Part shown: piece after piece, positions 44,164-51,841 of the stretch
Layout: every line of letters starts with the position of its first letter
Position numbering within the stretch: the first letter of the stretch is position 1
Assembly (NCBI GenBank): GCA_018780645.1
Contig: JADMJJ010000007.1
Location: forward strand, 1-64,000
Reading direction: 5' to 3'
From: Burkholderiaceae bacterium
GTDB taxonomy: Bacteria > Pseudomonadota > Gammaproteobacteria > Burkholderiales > Burkholderiaceae_C
Length of the DNA: 64,000 nt
Translations under genes and position numbers: made by a program
Notes under the pieces: model-generated
Seen by the model: the letters and a program-made list of their open reading frames with translations, nothing else
What the model was told of the DNA's origin: nothing
The model's database searches: none

Positions 44164-45875
44164 TTCTTTGCGAGCCGCAGCGCATTGCGCAGATGGTGGG
44201 GGCGGGCCTGTGGAGCACCCGCACGCTGTGGGACATGTTCCTCGTCAACGTCGAACGCACGCCCGAGCAGGAGGCGGTGGTGGACCCACCGAATCTGGCC
44301 GCGCTGACCGATGCCGCGCCGCGCCGGCTGAGCTGGTCCGCGTTGCACGCCGAGGTCGAACGGCTGGCCGCGCTGCTGTTTGCGCAGGGCCTGCGTCGCG
44401 ACGACATCGTGATCGTGCAGCTGGCCAACTCGGCCACCCAGGTGGCGCTGTACCTGGCCTGCCATCGGCTGGGCATTGTGTTCTCGCCGCTGCCGGCCGT
44501 CTATCGCGAGTTCGAGATCGACCATGCGCTGCGCAGCACCGGCGCCAAGGCGCTGATCACCGGCGCGCGCATCGGCAAGCAGGCCCATGGCGCGATGATG
44601 GAGGCGCTGCGCGGCCGGCATGCCAGCGTGCGCACCTTGATCGTGTTCGGCGACGAGGTGCCGGCCGGGGCGGTGGCGGCGGATCGGGCAATGCTCGGTG
44701 AGCTGTCGATCGCCGCGATGCGCGTCTATGCGGCCTCGATAGGTCTGAGCGCCGACGACGTGGTCTCGATCTGCTGGACCTCGGGTACCGAGGCCAACCC
44801 CAAGGGCGTGCCGCGCAGCAGCAATGAGTGGTACTGGCAGTCCAAGGGCACGGTGGACTCGGTCGGCATGGGCGTGGGCATGCGCATCCTGAACCCCTTC
44901 CCGCTGGTCAATATGGGCGGCATGAGCTCGGGCTTCGTCGGCTGGCTGCTCAAGGGCGCGACCCTGGTGCAGCACCATCCTTTCGACCTGGCGGTGTTCC
45001 TGCAGCAGATCCGCGACGAGCGCATCGAATACACGGTCGCCCCGCCGGCCATATTGAACCGACTGCTGCAGCACGAGGCGCTGCTGGAGGGCATAGACTT
45101 CAAGCGGCTGCGGCGCATCGGTTCGGGCTCGGCGCCGCTGTCGCCGTGGATGATTGAAACCTTCGCCCAGCGCTACGGCGTCGAGGTGCTGAATTACTTC
45201 GGCTCCAACGAGGGCGCGGCGATGTGCGGCAGCGCCGCCGACATCCCGGACACCGGCGAGCGCGCCACATTGTTCCCGCGGCCCGGTGTGCCCGGGCGGC
45301 CGCCCTGGGCCGAGGCCATCAACAATATCGTGCAGACCCGCCTGGTCTCGGTGGACGGCGAACGTGACATCGTCACCCCGGGCGAGACAGGCGAGTTGCG
45401 CATTGCCGGGCCGACGGTGTTCAGCGGCTACTTTGGCGAGCCCGCGCTCAGCGCCCGTTCGTTCGATGCGCAGGGCTTCTTCAGGACCGGCGACCTGTTC
45501 GAGATTGCAGACGCCGAGGGCCGCTACCTGCGCTATGTCGGCCGGCTGAAGGACCTGGTGGTGCGCGGCGGCATGAAGATCTCGGCCGAGGAGGTGGAGG
45601 GGCTGATCGCGAGCCATCCCGGCGTGGCCGAAGTGGTAGTGGTCGGTGTTGCCGATGCGGTGCTGGGCGAGACGCTGTGCGCCTGCGTCGTGCCGCGGCC
45701 GGGCGAGACCCTGGAGTTGCAGGCGCTGGTGAGCTTCCTGCGCGACGAGAAGAAGCTTGCCGCGTTCAAGCTGCCCGAGCGCCTGCTGCTGCTGGACGCG
45801 CTGCCGCGCAACCCGGTGGGCAAGGTGCTGAAACGCCAGCTGCGTGAACAGCTCGACGGCGGCGGAACGCCGTGA
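44160..45875 (+). CDS. AMP-forming acyl-CoA synthetase
   Basis: A 571-residue ANL-superfamily ligase. The AMP-binding P-loop is CWTSGTEANPKGVPRS; the YFGSNEGAAM segment stands where YGxTE is usual; FFRTGDLFEI and the hinge YVGRLKDLVVRGGMKISAEEVEGL follow, with catalytic Lys in NPVGKVLKR near the C-terminus. It activates a carboxylic acid to its CoA thioester. As the last gene of the set it would activate either the imported acid or the acid made by the PaaN-like enzyme. ATG 44160 overlaps the thiolase stop. Confidence 0.9.
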   Translation: MILCEPQRIAQMVGAGLWSTRTLWDMFLVNVERTPEQEAVVDPPNLAALTDAAPRRLSWSALHAEVERLAALLFAQGLRRDDIVIVQLANSATQVALYLACHRLGIVFSPLPAVYREFEIDHALRSTGAKALITGARIGKQAHGAMMEALRGRHASVRTLIVFGDEVPAGAVAADRAMLGELSIAAMRVYAASIGLSADDVVSICWTSGTEANPKGVPRSSNEWYWQSKGTVDSVGMGVGMRILNPFPLVNMGGMSSGFVGWLLKGATLVQHHPFDLAVFLQQIRDERIEYTVAPPAILNRLLQHEALLEGIDFKRLRRIGSGSAPLSPWMIETFAQRYGVEVLNYFGSNEGAAMCGSAADIPDTGERATLFPRPGVPGRPPWAEAINNIVQTRLVSVDGERDIVTPGETGELRIAGPTVFSGYFGEPALSARSFDAQGFFRTGDLFEIADAEGRYLRYVGRLKDLVVRGGMKISAEEVEGLIASHPGVAEVVVVGVADAVLGETLCACVVPRPGETLELQALVSFLRDEKKLAAFKLPERLLLLDALPRNPVGKVLKRQLREQLDGGGTP

Positions 45876-45880
45876 GCAGG

Positions 45881-45897
45881 GGCCCCGCCGAGGGGCC
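45881..45897 (+). terminator. Weak hairpin after the catabolic operon
   Basis: A 6-bp G/C stem (GGCCCC / GGGGCC) with a 5-base loop lies 5 bases after the acyl-CoA ligase stop. It lacks a T-run, so it is only a possible terminator. Confidence 0.3.
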
Positions 45898-45972
45898 GCG
45901 TAGAATTGCGCCCCTTCGCCGCTGAGCATTGCGGCGCTTCCGCCGGGCCCGCCCTGGCGCAGCACCCCGTCC

Positions 45973-47058
45973 ATGAATTCGTCGTCCTCCCGTTGGCTGC
46001 ACCTCGACCTGCTCAAGGCCCTGGCGGCGCAAGCCATCGTGCTGCACCATCTGGCGGCCTACGGGCCGATCGCCGATACCGTGCAGACGCTGCTGCCGGG
46101 GCTGATGGACTGGCTGTACGAATACGGGCGCATGGCGGTGCAGGTGTTTCTGGTGATTGGCGGCTTTCTGTGCGCGCGGGGCCTGGCGCCGGCCGGCCAA
46201 TTGCGCACGGCAAATCCGCTGGCCTTGTTGTGGCAGAGGCATCTGCGGCTGGCCCTGCCCTTCATGGCCGCGGTGCTGTTGACCCTGGCCTGCTCGGCCC
46301 TGGTGGCACCCTGGTTGCCGGAGCTGGTGCCGGAATCTGTCGGTCTTGGGCAAGTGCTGGCGCACGCGCTGCTGCTGCACGGCGTGCTCGGTCAGGAGTC
46401 ATTGACCGTTGGTGCCTGGTACGTGGCCATCGACCTTCAGCTGTTCGCCCTGCTGCTGGGCCTGCTGTGGCTGGCGGGCCGGCTGGACCCGGCGGCGGCT
46501 CGGCGCATCGGCCCCCTGCTGGTGCTGGCGATGGTGATGGCCTCGCTGTGGGTGTTCAACCTGATGCCGGAGCTGGACATGTGGGCGCCGTATTTCTTCG
46601 GCAGCTACGGGCTCGGTGCGTTGGTCTACTGGCAGGGCCTGAACCCGCGCTGGCGCCCGGCCCTGCTGGTGGGCGCCCTGGTGCTGGCGGCGCTGGCCTT
46701 CGACTTCCGCGAGCGCATCGCCCTGGCCCTTGCCACGGCGCTGTTGCTGGCCTGGCTGCAGCACCGCCATGTGCGGGGTCGTCCCCTGCTGGCCGAGGGC
46801 AGCGCCGCGCGCGGGCTGGCACCGGTGCTGGCCCATGCCGGCACCCACGCCTACGCACTGTTCCTGGTGCACTTCCCGGTCTGCCTGCTGGTCAATGCCT
46901 TGTTCGACCACGCCGACCCCGAGCATCCCTATAGCGGGCTCGTGGCGATGGGCGCCGCCTGGCTGCTCAGCAATATGGCGGCCCTGCTGTTCTACCGCTG
47001 GATCGAGGCGCCGGCCGGCCGCCTGCGGCTGGCCTTGCCCGGCCTCAGGCGGGCCTGA
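45973..47058 (+). CDS. Acyltransferase family 3 membrane protein
   Basis: A 361-residue integral membrane protein with about ten helices. LHLDLLKALAAQAIVLHHL contains the catalytic-type His in the first helix region, and GRMAVQVFLVIGGFLCARGL the conserved family segment; the last helices (HAYALFLVHFPVCLL) also match. Family members O-acetylate or O-acylate surface polysaccharides, lipids or secondary metabolites. The gene stands alone, 97 bases after the catabolic operon, with no polysaccharide genes nearby, so the acceptor is unknown. Confidence 0.87.
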   Translation: MNSSSSRWLHLDLLKALAAQAIVLHHLAAYGPIADTVQTLLPGLMDWLYEYGRMAVQVFLVIGGFLCARGLAPAGQLRTANPLALLWQRHLRLALPFMAAVLLTLACSALVAPWLPELVPESVGLGQVLAHALLLHGVLGQESLTVGAWYVAIDLQLFALLLGLLWLAGRLDPAAARRIGPLLVLAMVMASLWVFNLMPELDMWAPYFFGSYGLGALVYWQGLNPRWRPALLVGALVLAALAFDFRERIALALATALLLAWLQHRHVRGRPLLAEGSAARGLAPVLAHAGTHAYALFLVHFPVCLLVNALFDHADPEHPYSGLVAMGAAWLLSNMAALLFYRWIEAPAGRLRLALPGLRRA

Positions 47059-47253
47059 TCAGCGGTCTTTCATGGGGCAGGTGTTCATGCCGAGCAAGGG
47101 ATAGACGGGGCAGAAGCGGAAGGCGCCGGTGAGCAGGGGCACCACGCCGATATAGCCCCAGACACCCACGGTACCGCTGGCCGCCAGGCCGATCAGGACC
47201 AGACCGCCGACGATACGCAAGACCCGGTCTATCGTGCCTACATTGGGTTTCAT
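47059..47253 (-). CDS. DUF2892 small membrane protein
   Basis: A 64-residue protein with two hydrophobic helices: NVGTIDRVLRIVGGLVLIGLA and WGYIGVVPLLTGAFRFCPVY, followed by LLGMNTCPMK. It matches the YgaP-like transmembrane domain family (DUF2892), often fused or adjacent to rhodanese domains. The separate rhodanese gene upstream on the same strand fits that pairing. An AAAGG site is 6 bases before the ATG. Confidence 0.9.
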   Translation of the reverse strand: MKPNVGTIDRVLRIVGGLVLIGLAASGTVGVWGYIGVVPLLTGAFRFCPVYPLLGMNTCPMKDR

Positions 47254-47322
47254 GATCAGCCTTTCGTTGATGGTTGCGTCAACGGATTCTGCACTTCGCC
47301 CCGTAGATCGAGATGACTTGCA

Positions 47323-47724
47323 TCAAGTCTGCGGCTGTTCCAGGGCGAAGCCCTCGTCCACCCAGCCGGTGATGCCGCCGATCATGATCTTCACCGGCCG
47401 CCCGAGCTGGGCCAGGCGGATGGCCGCACGCTGGGCGCCATTGCAATGCGGGCCGGCGCAGTAGGTGACGAAGATGGTGTCCGGCGGGTAGTCGGCCAGC
47501 TTCGATTCAATCATCTTGCCGCGCAGCAGATGGGTGGCGCCCGGCACATGGCCGGCGGCGTAGTGCTCGGCGCTGCGCACGTCCAGCAGCACGAAGTCGG
47601 GTTGGCCGCTGCTCAGCGCGTCATGCACATCCCAGCAATCGGTCTCGAACTGCAGGCTGTGCTCGAAGTGGGCCAGGGCGGCGGCGGACGGGGCGGGGGC
47701 AACGGTGGTGACGAGGGACGGCAT
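47323..47724 (-). CDS. Rhodanese-like sulfurtransferase
   Basis: A 133-residue single-domain rhodanese. DFVLLDVRSAEHYAAGHVPGATHL is the conserved N-terminal half, and the active-site loop TYCAGPHCNGAQRAA supplies the persulfide-carrying Cys (first Cys of the loop) plus a second Cys five... residues on the same loop. ATG 47724 is chosen because GGAG lies upstream and the domain begins soon after; an earlier ATG at 47826 would extend over the divergent promoter. It would move sulfane sulfur between carriers in the cytoplasm. It precedes the DUF2892 gene and is divergent from the FtrA-like regulator. Confidence 0.9.
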   Translation of the reverse strand: MPSLVTTVAPAPSAAALAHFEHSLQFETDCWDVHDALSSGQPDFVLLDVRSAEHYAAGHVPGATHLLRGKMIESKLADYPPDTIFVTYCAGPHCNGAQRAAIRLAQLGRPVKIMIGGITGWVDEGFALEQPQT

Positions 47725-47824
47725 CTGAAAGCTCCGGCAGGGGTGGAAGAACATGCGTCCAGTGTGCCCAGCGGGGGCTCGGAGAAACAGTGGCGCGATT
47801 GCCATGATTCGGTAACATCGCGCC

Positions 47825-48799
47825 ATGAAAGACCATCTCGTCGCCGCCGTCGCCTACGACCGCCTGTGCACCTTCGAGTTCGCCTGCACGACCGAGCTGT
47901 TCGCCCTGCCCAGGCCGGAGCTGGAGGTCGACTGGTACCGCTACGCCGTCTGCTCGCCCGAGCGGGGCCGGCTGCGCTCGGCCGGCGGCCTCATCGTCGA
48001 GGCGCCGTACACGCTGCGCCTGCTGGCTCGGGCCGACACCATCGTCATGCCAGGCTGGCGCGATGTGCACGAGGTGCCGCCGCCTGCCCTGGTCAAGGCG
48101 CTGGCCCGGGCCTACGAGCGCGGCGCGCGGCTCACTTCGATCTGCTCCGGCGTGTTTGTCTTGGCCGCTGCCGGTGTGCTGGACGGCAAGTCGGCGACCA
48201 CGCACTGGCGCTATGCCGATCTGCTGGCCCAGCGCTTCCCGGCCATCAGGGTGCGGCCCGACGAGTTGTATGTCGATGAGGGCCAGGTCATCACCGCCGC
48301 CGGGTCGGCCGCCGGGCTCGACATGCTGCTGCACCTGGTGCGGCGCGACCACGGGGCCAGGATCGCCAACCGCGTCGCCCAACGACTGGTGCTGCCGCCG
48401 CACCGCGATGGCGGCCAGGCGCAGTTCGTGCCACGGCCGATGCCGACCGACGAAGTGGGTCGGCTGGCCCGGCTGATGGACTGGATGCGCGCCAATCCGC
48501 GCCTGTCGCACAGCCTGCAGTCGCTGGCCGACGAGGCGTCCATGAGCCCGCGCAGTCTGCAGCGCCAGTTCAGCGAGGCCACCGGCCTGTCGCCGATCGA
48601 CTGGCTGATACGGGAGCGGGTGGCCCTGGCCAAGGACATGCTAGAGGCGCAGGATCTGCCGATGGCGCGCCTGGCCGAACTGGCGGGCTTCGGCTCCGAG
48701 GAGTCGCTGCGCCGCCACTTTCGCGCCAAGGCCGGCACCAGCCCCAGCGCCTACCGGCGGCGCTTCGGCAGGGCCGTCACTGCGGGCCCAGTGCCTTGA
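47825..48799 (+). CDS. ftrA: FtrA/GlxA-like AraC-family regulator with DJ-1/PfpI domain
   Basis: A 324-residue regulator. The N-terminal amidotransferase-like domain (1-190) has the elbow SICSGVFVLAAAG. The C-terminal AraC helix-turn-helix pair (about 230-320) has SLADEASMSPRSLQRQFSEATGLSP and RLAELAGFGSEESLRRHFRAKAGTSPSAYRRRF. FtrA-type proteins are often encoded beside a rhodanese, as here at 47323-47724, and probably regulate it. The 3' end overlaps the convergent dehydratase gene by 23 bases. Confidence 0.88.
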   Translation: MKDHLVAAVAYDRLCTFEFACTTELFALPRPELEVDWYRYAVCSPERGRLRSAGGLIVEAPYTLRLLARADTIVMPGWRDVHEVPPPALVKALARAYERGARLTSICSGVFVLAAAGVLDGKSATTHWRYADLLAQRFPAIRVRPDELYVDEGQVITAAGSAAGLDMLLHLVRRDHGARIANRVAQRLVLPPHRDGGQAQFVPRPMPTDEVGRLARLMDWMRANPRLSHSLQSLADEASMSPRSLQRQFSEATGLSPIDWLIRERVALAKDMLEAQDLPMARLAELAGFGSEESLRRHFRAKAGTSPSAYRRRFGRAVTAGPVP

Positions 48800-49703
48800 A
48801 CCACTGCTGCAGCTGGGCCAGGCTGGCGGTGACGCCGCCGCAGACGATCACCAGCACATTCCGGTAGGCCCGCAGCGCCGCATGCCGGCCGTAGACCGCG
48901 GCCAGCGCCGCGCCACAGGCCGGTTCGACCAGCAGGCGCTGGTCGTCGATGAAGCGCAGGCAGGCGCTGACGGCCTCGAAATCGGACACCACGACGCTTT
49001 GCACTTCGTGGCTCTGCGTCAGGGCAAAGGCCTGCTCGCAGACCTGGCGTGCCCCCAGCGAGGTGGCGATGCTGGTGATGGCCGGTAGTTCGATGCGGCG
49101 GCCCGCCGCCATGGCCTGTGCCAGCGAATCGGCGCCCGCGGTCTCGACCGCCAGCACCGGCACATCGGCCCAGTCATTGCGGCGCAGGCCTGCTATCACA
49201 CCGTTCAGCAGACCGCCGCCGCCCACCGACAGCAGCACCGCGTCGGGCTTGGGCGCGCCGCTGGCCGCCACCTCGTCGATCATGCTGGCATGGCCCTGCC
49301 ACAGCAGCGGGTCGTCGAAGGGGTGGAGCAGGGCGGCATCGCCGGTCGCCATGCTTTGTGCCAGCGCATTGGCCTCCTGCCAGGAAGCGCCGTGGACGAT
49401 CAGCTCGGCGCCCTGCTGGGCGATCAAATCCTTGGCCCGTTCGGTCGTCGTCTGGGGCACAACGACGGTGACTGGAATTCCCAGCCGCCGCCCGCAATAG
49501 GCCGCCGCAATGCCGGCATTGCCGCCCGAGGACGAAACGAAGCGCCGCGCGCCGCGTTGCTGGTAGGTCTGGCAGGCATGGCCCATGCCGCGCAGCTTGA
49601 ACGAGCCCGGTGGCTGCAGCGCTTCGAGCTTGAGCCAGATTTGTTGGTCTGGCGTGGAGAGCGAGGCGGAAAGAAGCAGGGGTGTCTGGATGTGCAGAGG
49701 CAT
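48777..49703 (-). CDS. PLP-dependent L-serine/threonine dehydratase-like protein
   Basis: A 308-residue fold-type II PLP enzyme. The cofactor Lys36 is in PPGSFKLRGM, SSSGGNAGIAAAY follows, and the phosphate-binding loop is SVGGGGLLNG. There is no C-terminal ACT regulatory domain, and the length fits mammalian SDS/SDSL-type catabolic dehydratases rather than biosynthetic IlvA. It converts L-Ser or L-Thr to 2-oxo acid plus ammonia. It stands alone, with a REP-like palindrome 19 bases upstream of its start. Confidence 0.88.
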   Translation of the reverse strand: MPLHIQTPLLLSASLSTPDQQIWLKLEALQPPGSFKLRGMGHACQTYQQRGARRFVSSSGGNAGIAAAYCGRRLGIPVTVVVPQTTTERAKDLIAQQGAELIVHGASWQEANALAQSMATGDAALLHPFDDPLLWQGHASMIDEVAASGAPKPDAVLLSVGGGGLLNGVIAGLRRNDWADVPVLAVETAGADSLAQAMAAGRRIELPAITSIATSLGARQVCEQAFALTQSHEVQSVVVSDFEAVSACLRFIDDQRLLVEPACGAALAAVYGRHAALRAYRNVLVIVCGGVTASLAQLQQWFKALGPQ

Positions 49704-49721
49704 GCGCGGAGCGGGTCAGTT

Positions 49722-49765
49722 GTAGCCCGGATGGAATCCGGGGCCCCGGATTCCATCCGGGCTAC
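49722..49765. repeat. Perfect 44-base palindrome made of two REP-like units
   Basis: A forward unit (49722-49743) and reverse unit (49744-49765) abut with no loop, forming a perfect 22+22 inverted repeat. The core centre is GGATGGAATCC instead of the usual GGATGCAATCC, and the change is matched in both halves, so the pair was conserved or copied as a unit. It lies between two minus-strand genes, after the LprI-like gene's stop and before the dehydratase start. Confidence 0.9.
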
Positions 49766-49783
49766 GGCGGGGGCTTCCGCCGG

Positions 49784-50395
49784 TCACTCTTTTCTGCACT
49801 TCCACTCCGGGCTGCCAGGCCCCCAGACGATCTTGGCCTGGCCTTCCAGCTCGAAGAAGCTGACCTGATCGCCGGCATAGCTGGAGCCCACGGCGCTGGC
49901 CTTCTGATAGAGCACCGAGGCGGTTTCGTCGTACTCGGCCAGCATCGTCGGCGGGTCGGTGGCGAAAGTCGCGGTCTTGACCACGTCCTCGGGCTTGCTG
50001 CCGCACTGGTAGTTGGCCTTGGAGGTGGGCGGCATCAGCGCATAGGTGGCCTGCAGCTCGGCAATGCGGCGCTGGTAGCTGAGCTTCAGGCAGGCGGCCG
50101 CGTCGCCGGCCTTCAGGCATTCGTCCCGCGACTTTGTGCCCCAGCCGCGCTGCTCAGCCTTGAGCATCGGCGGTTTCTCCTTGGCGGCGATGGGCTCGGC
50201 GGCGCTCAGCGTCTCGGCCATCTTCTTGTCCAGGGCCATCAGCGACTCGTCCTTGCACAGCCAGGCGTCCAGGCTGTTCGCCTTGGCCTTGGCGCAGCTG
50301 GCAACGCCGGCCTGGGCCTGGGCGGCGCCGGCGGCGCTCAGCATCAGGCCCGTCACGCCCAGCAGGGCGGCGGATTTCAGCGAGCAGAGTCTCAT
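49784..50395 (-). CDS. LprI-MliC fusion, predicted periplasmic lysozyme inhibitor
   Basis: A 203-residue exported protein: signal peptide (1-28, ends AQAQA), an LprI/DUF1311-like helical domain (about 30-120; ASCAKAKANSLDAWLCKDESLMALDKKM with paired cysteines), then an MliC-like beta domain (about 128-203; YQCGSKPEDVVKTATF, LYQKASAVGSSYAGDQVSFFELEGQAKI, EWKC). MliC domains insert a Ser/Lys loop into the active site of C-type lysozyme; LprI is a mycobacterial lysozyme inhibitor. The two-domain combination suggests defence against host or competitor muramidases. It is a single gene with an independent start at 50395. Confidence 0.82.
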   Translation of the reverse strand: MRLCSLKSAALLGVTGLMLSAAGAAQAQAGVASCAKAKANSLDAWLCKDESLMALDKKMAETLSAAEPIAAKEKPPMLKAEQRGWGTKSRDECLKAGDAAACLKLSYQRRIAELQATYALMPPTSKANYQCGSKPEDVVKTATFATDPPTMLAEYDETASVLYQKASAVGSSYAGDQVSFFELEGQAKIVWGPGSPEWKCRKE

Positions 50396-50499
50396 GGGGG
50401 TGCTCCTCTTATTGTTGGGGTGGGCGGGCTGAGCCTAGCGCAGGATGACCCGCCCGCACAAGACTTGGCGGGCGCTTGTGGCTGAGGGTTTTCCGCGGG

Positions 50500-50874
50500 T
50501 CAGTCGGCGGCGCCCAGCGACTCCACATAGCAGGGCGCGGTCTCTCGCACCTCCACCGTGCACCACTCCGCCGCCGGGCATTGCGCGGCGATGTCCAGCG
50601 CTTCCTGCCGGCTGCGGCAATTGATCAGGAAGAAGCCGCCCACCATCTCCTTGGCCTCGGCATAGGGGCCGTCGATCAGTTGCATGCGGCCGTTGCGCAC
50701 CTGCAGCTGGGTGGCGTCGGTGTGCGAGCGCAGTGACTCGCTGGCGATCAGCAGGCCGCGCTCGTGCAGGTCCTGGCCGAAGCGCACCATGCGGTCGTAG
50801 ACGGCGCGGCCCTCGGCCTCGGTGCGGGTCTGGCGCTGGTTCAGCGGCTCTATCATCATCAGCATATAGGCCAT
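50500..50874 (-). CDS. YCII-related (DGPF) domain protein
   Basis: A 124-residue dimeric alpha-beta barrel type protein. The family motif appears as DGPYAEAKEMVGGFFLI, and the N-terminal YMLMMIEPLNQ strand is present. YCII-related proteins of this size are often encoded with ECF sigma factors, but none is adjacent here. No enzymatic activity is established. GGGAG lies 6 bases before the ATG. Confidence 0.85.
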   Translation of the reverse strand: MAYMLMMIEPLNQRQTRTEAEGRAVYDRMVRFGQDLHERGLLIASESLRSHTDATQLQVRNGRMQLIDGPYAEAKEMVGGFFLINCRSRQEALDIAAQCPAAEWCTVEVRETAPCYVESLGAAD

Positions 50875-50940
50875 ATCGTCTCCCTGTTATCGCATTGAGC
50901 GCGCAGATTAAATCATCCGGGTCGCTCATGTCAGCTGAAC

Positions 50941-51747
50941 CTAGCGTGCCATCAGCGCAGCCATTGCCTTGCCGACCTCGCCGTCGATCAGCGAGTTGAT
51001 CATGCGCACCTTCTCGGCCGCGTTCAGCGCGGCCCAGGGGTCATCGGTGCTTTGCTGTGCGCGGCCGGATCCGATCGCCTGAGAGGCCTTGATGCTGCGC
51101 CGGCCCAGGACCCGACCGGAAGGAAAGTCCACCAGACTCAGCTGCAGGTAGGTGTAGGGCGCGATGAAGCCGCGCCCGCCCTGTGACGCCCCCGAGTTCT
51201 CGTTATTCTGGACACTCTCCCAGGTTCCATCCAGATAGAACCCGAGTCCTTCGAGCTTGCCCGCGCCATCGATCATGCCGCTGTCGACTGTGACCTGCGC
51301 ATCGTCACGCAGCTTGCCGATCAGCACCAGCCGGCCCGCCCCCTGCTCGCGGATCACATTGCGCACCGCCTCAGGCATTTGCAGCACGCCATTCACGACC
51401 TCGAACAGCGTGCGCTGCTTTTCGAACAGCACCGGACTGCGGGTGTTGATCGCGGCGAACTCCGCATTGGGCACCGCCTGACGAATCGCCTTGATGGCGG
51501 CAGCCACGGCGACATCATCGAACACCGGGTCCGCAATCGGCAGGGACGAGCGCAGGTTGTTGTCCACCAGGGATCCGGTCTGCGGCCGTCGCACGACCGT
51601 ATCCAGTCGGTCCCCGATCAGGGACAGCAGGGCGTAGACCGGGGCCTGGTCCGGCCCGGTGGCTGCTTGCGCCGAGGCCCCGGGACTGGCAGCACCGAAG
51701 ACCGTGAGCAGCAGCCAAAATGACAGATAGCGAGTTGCATTGTTCAT
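50941..51747 (-). CDS. Exported protein of unknown function
   Basis: A 268-residue protein with a clear signal peptide (1-28, ending ASAQAA). The mature part alternates strands and helices (VYALLSLIGDRLDTVV, GAGRLVLIGKLRDDAQV, TYLQLSLVDFPSGRVLGRRSIKAS) and ends in a helical segment (AAEKVRMINSLIDGEVGKAMAALMAR). The pattern loosely recalls CsgG/TolB-N-like domains of envelope lipoproteins, but no family motif is certain. There is no lipobox. The gene stands alone, divergent from the photolyase-like gene. Confidence 0.75.
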   Translation of the reverse strand: MNNATRYLSFWLLLTVFGAASPGASAQAATGPDQAPVYALLSLIGDRLDTVVRRPQTGSLVDNNLRSSLPIADPVFDDVAVAAAIKAIRQAVPNAEFAAINTRSPVLFEKQRTLFEVVNGVLQMPEAVRNVIREQGAGRLVLIGKLRDDAQVTVDSGMIDGAGKLEGLGFYLDGTWESVQNNENSGASQGGRGFIAPYTYLQLSLVDFPSGRVLGRRSIKASQAIGSGRAQQSTDDPWAALNAAEKVRMINSLIDGEVGKAMAALMAR

Positions 51748-51841
51748 GGTGCCATCCTAGCGCTCATTGCGTGGCCCGGCCGCAGAGCGCCGGCAGCACC
51801 GACAATAGCGCCTTGCCCGCCAATTGCGGGCCTGGAAGCTT

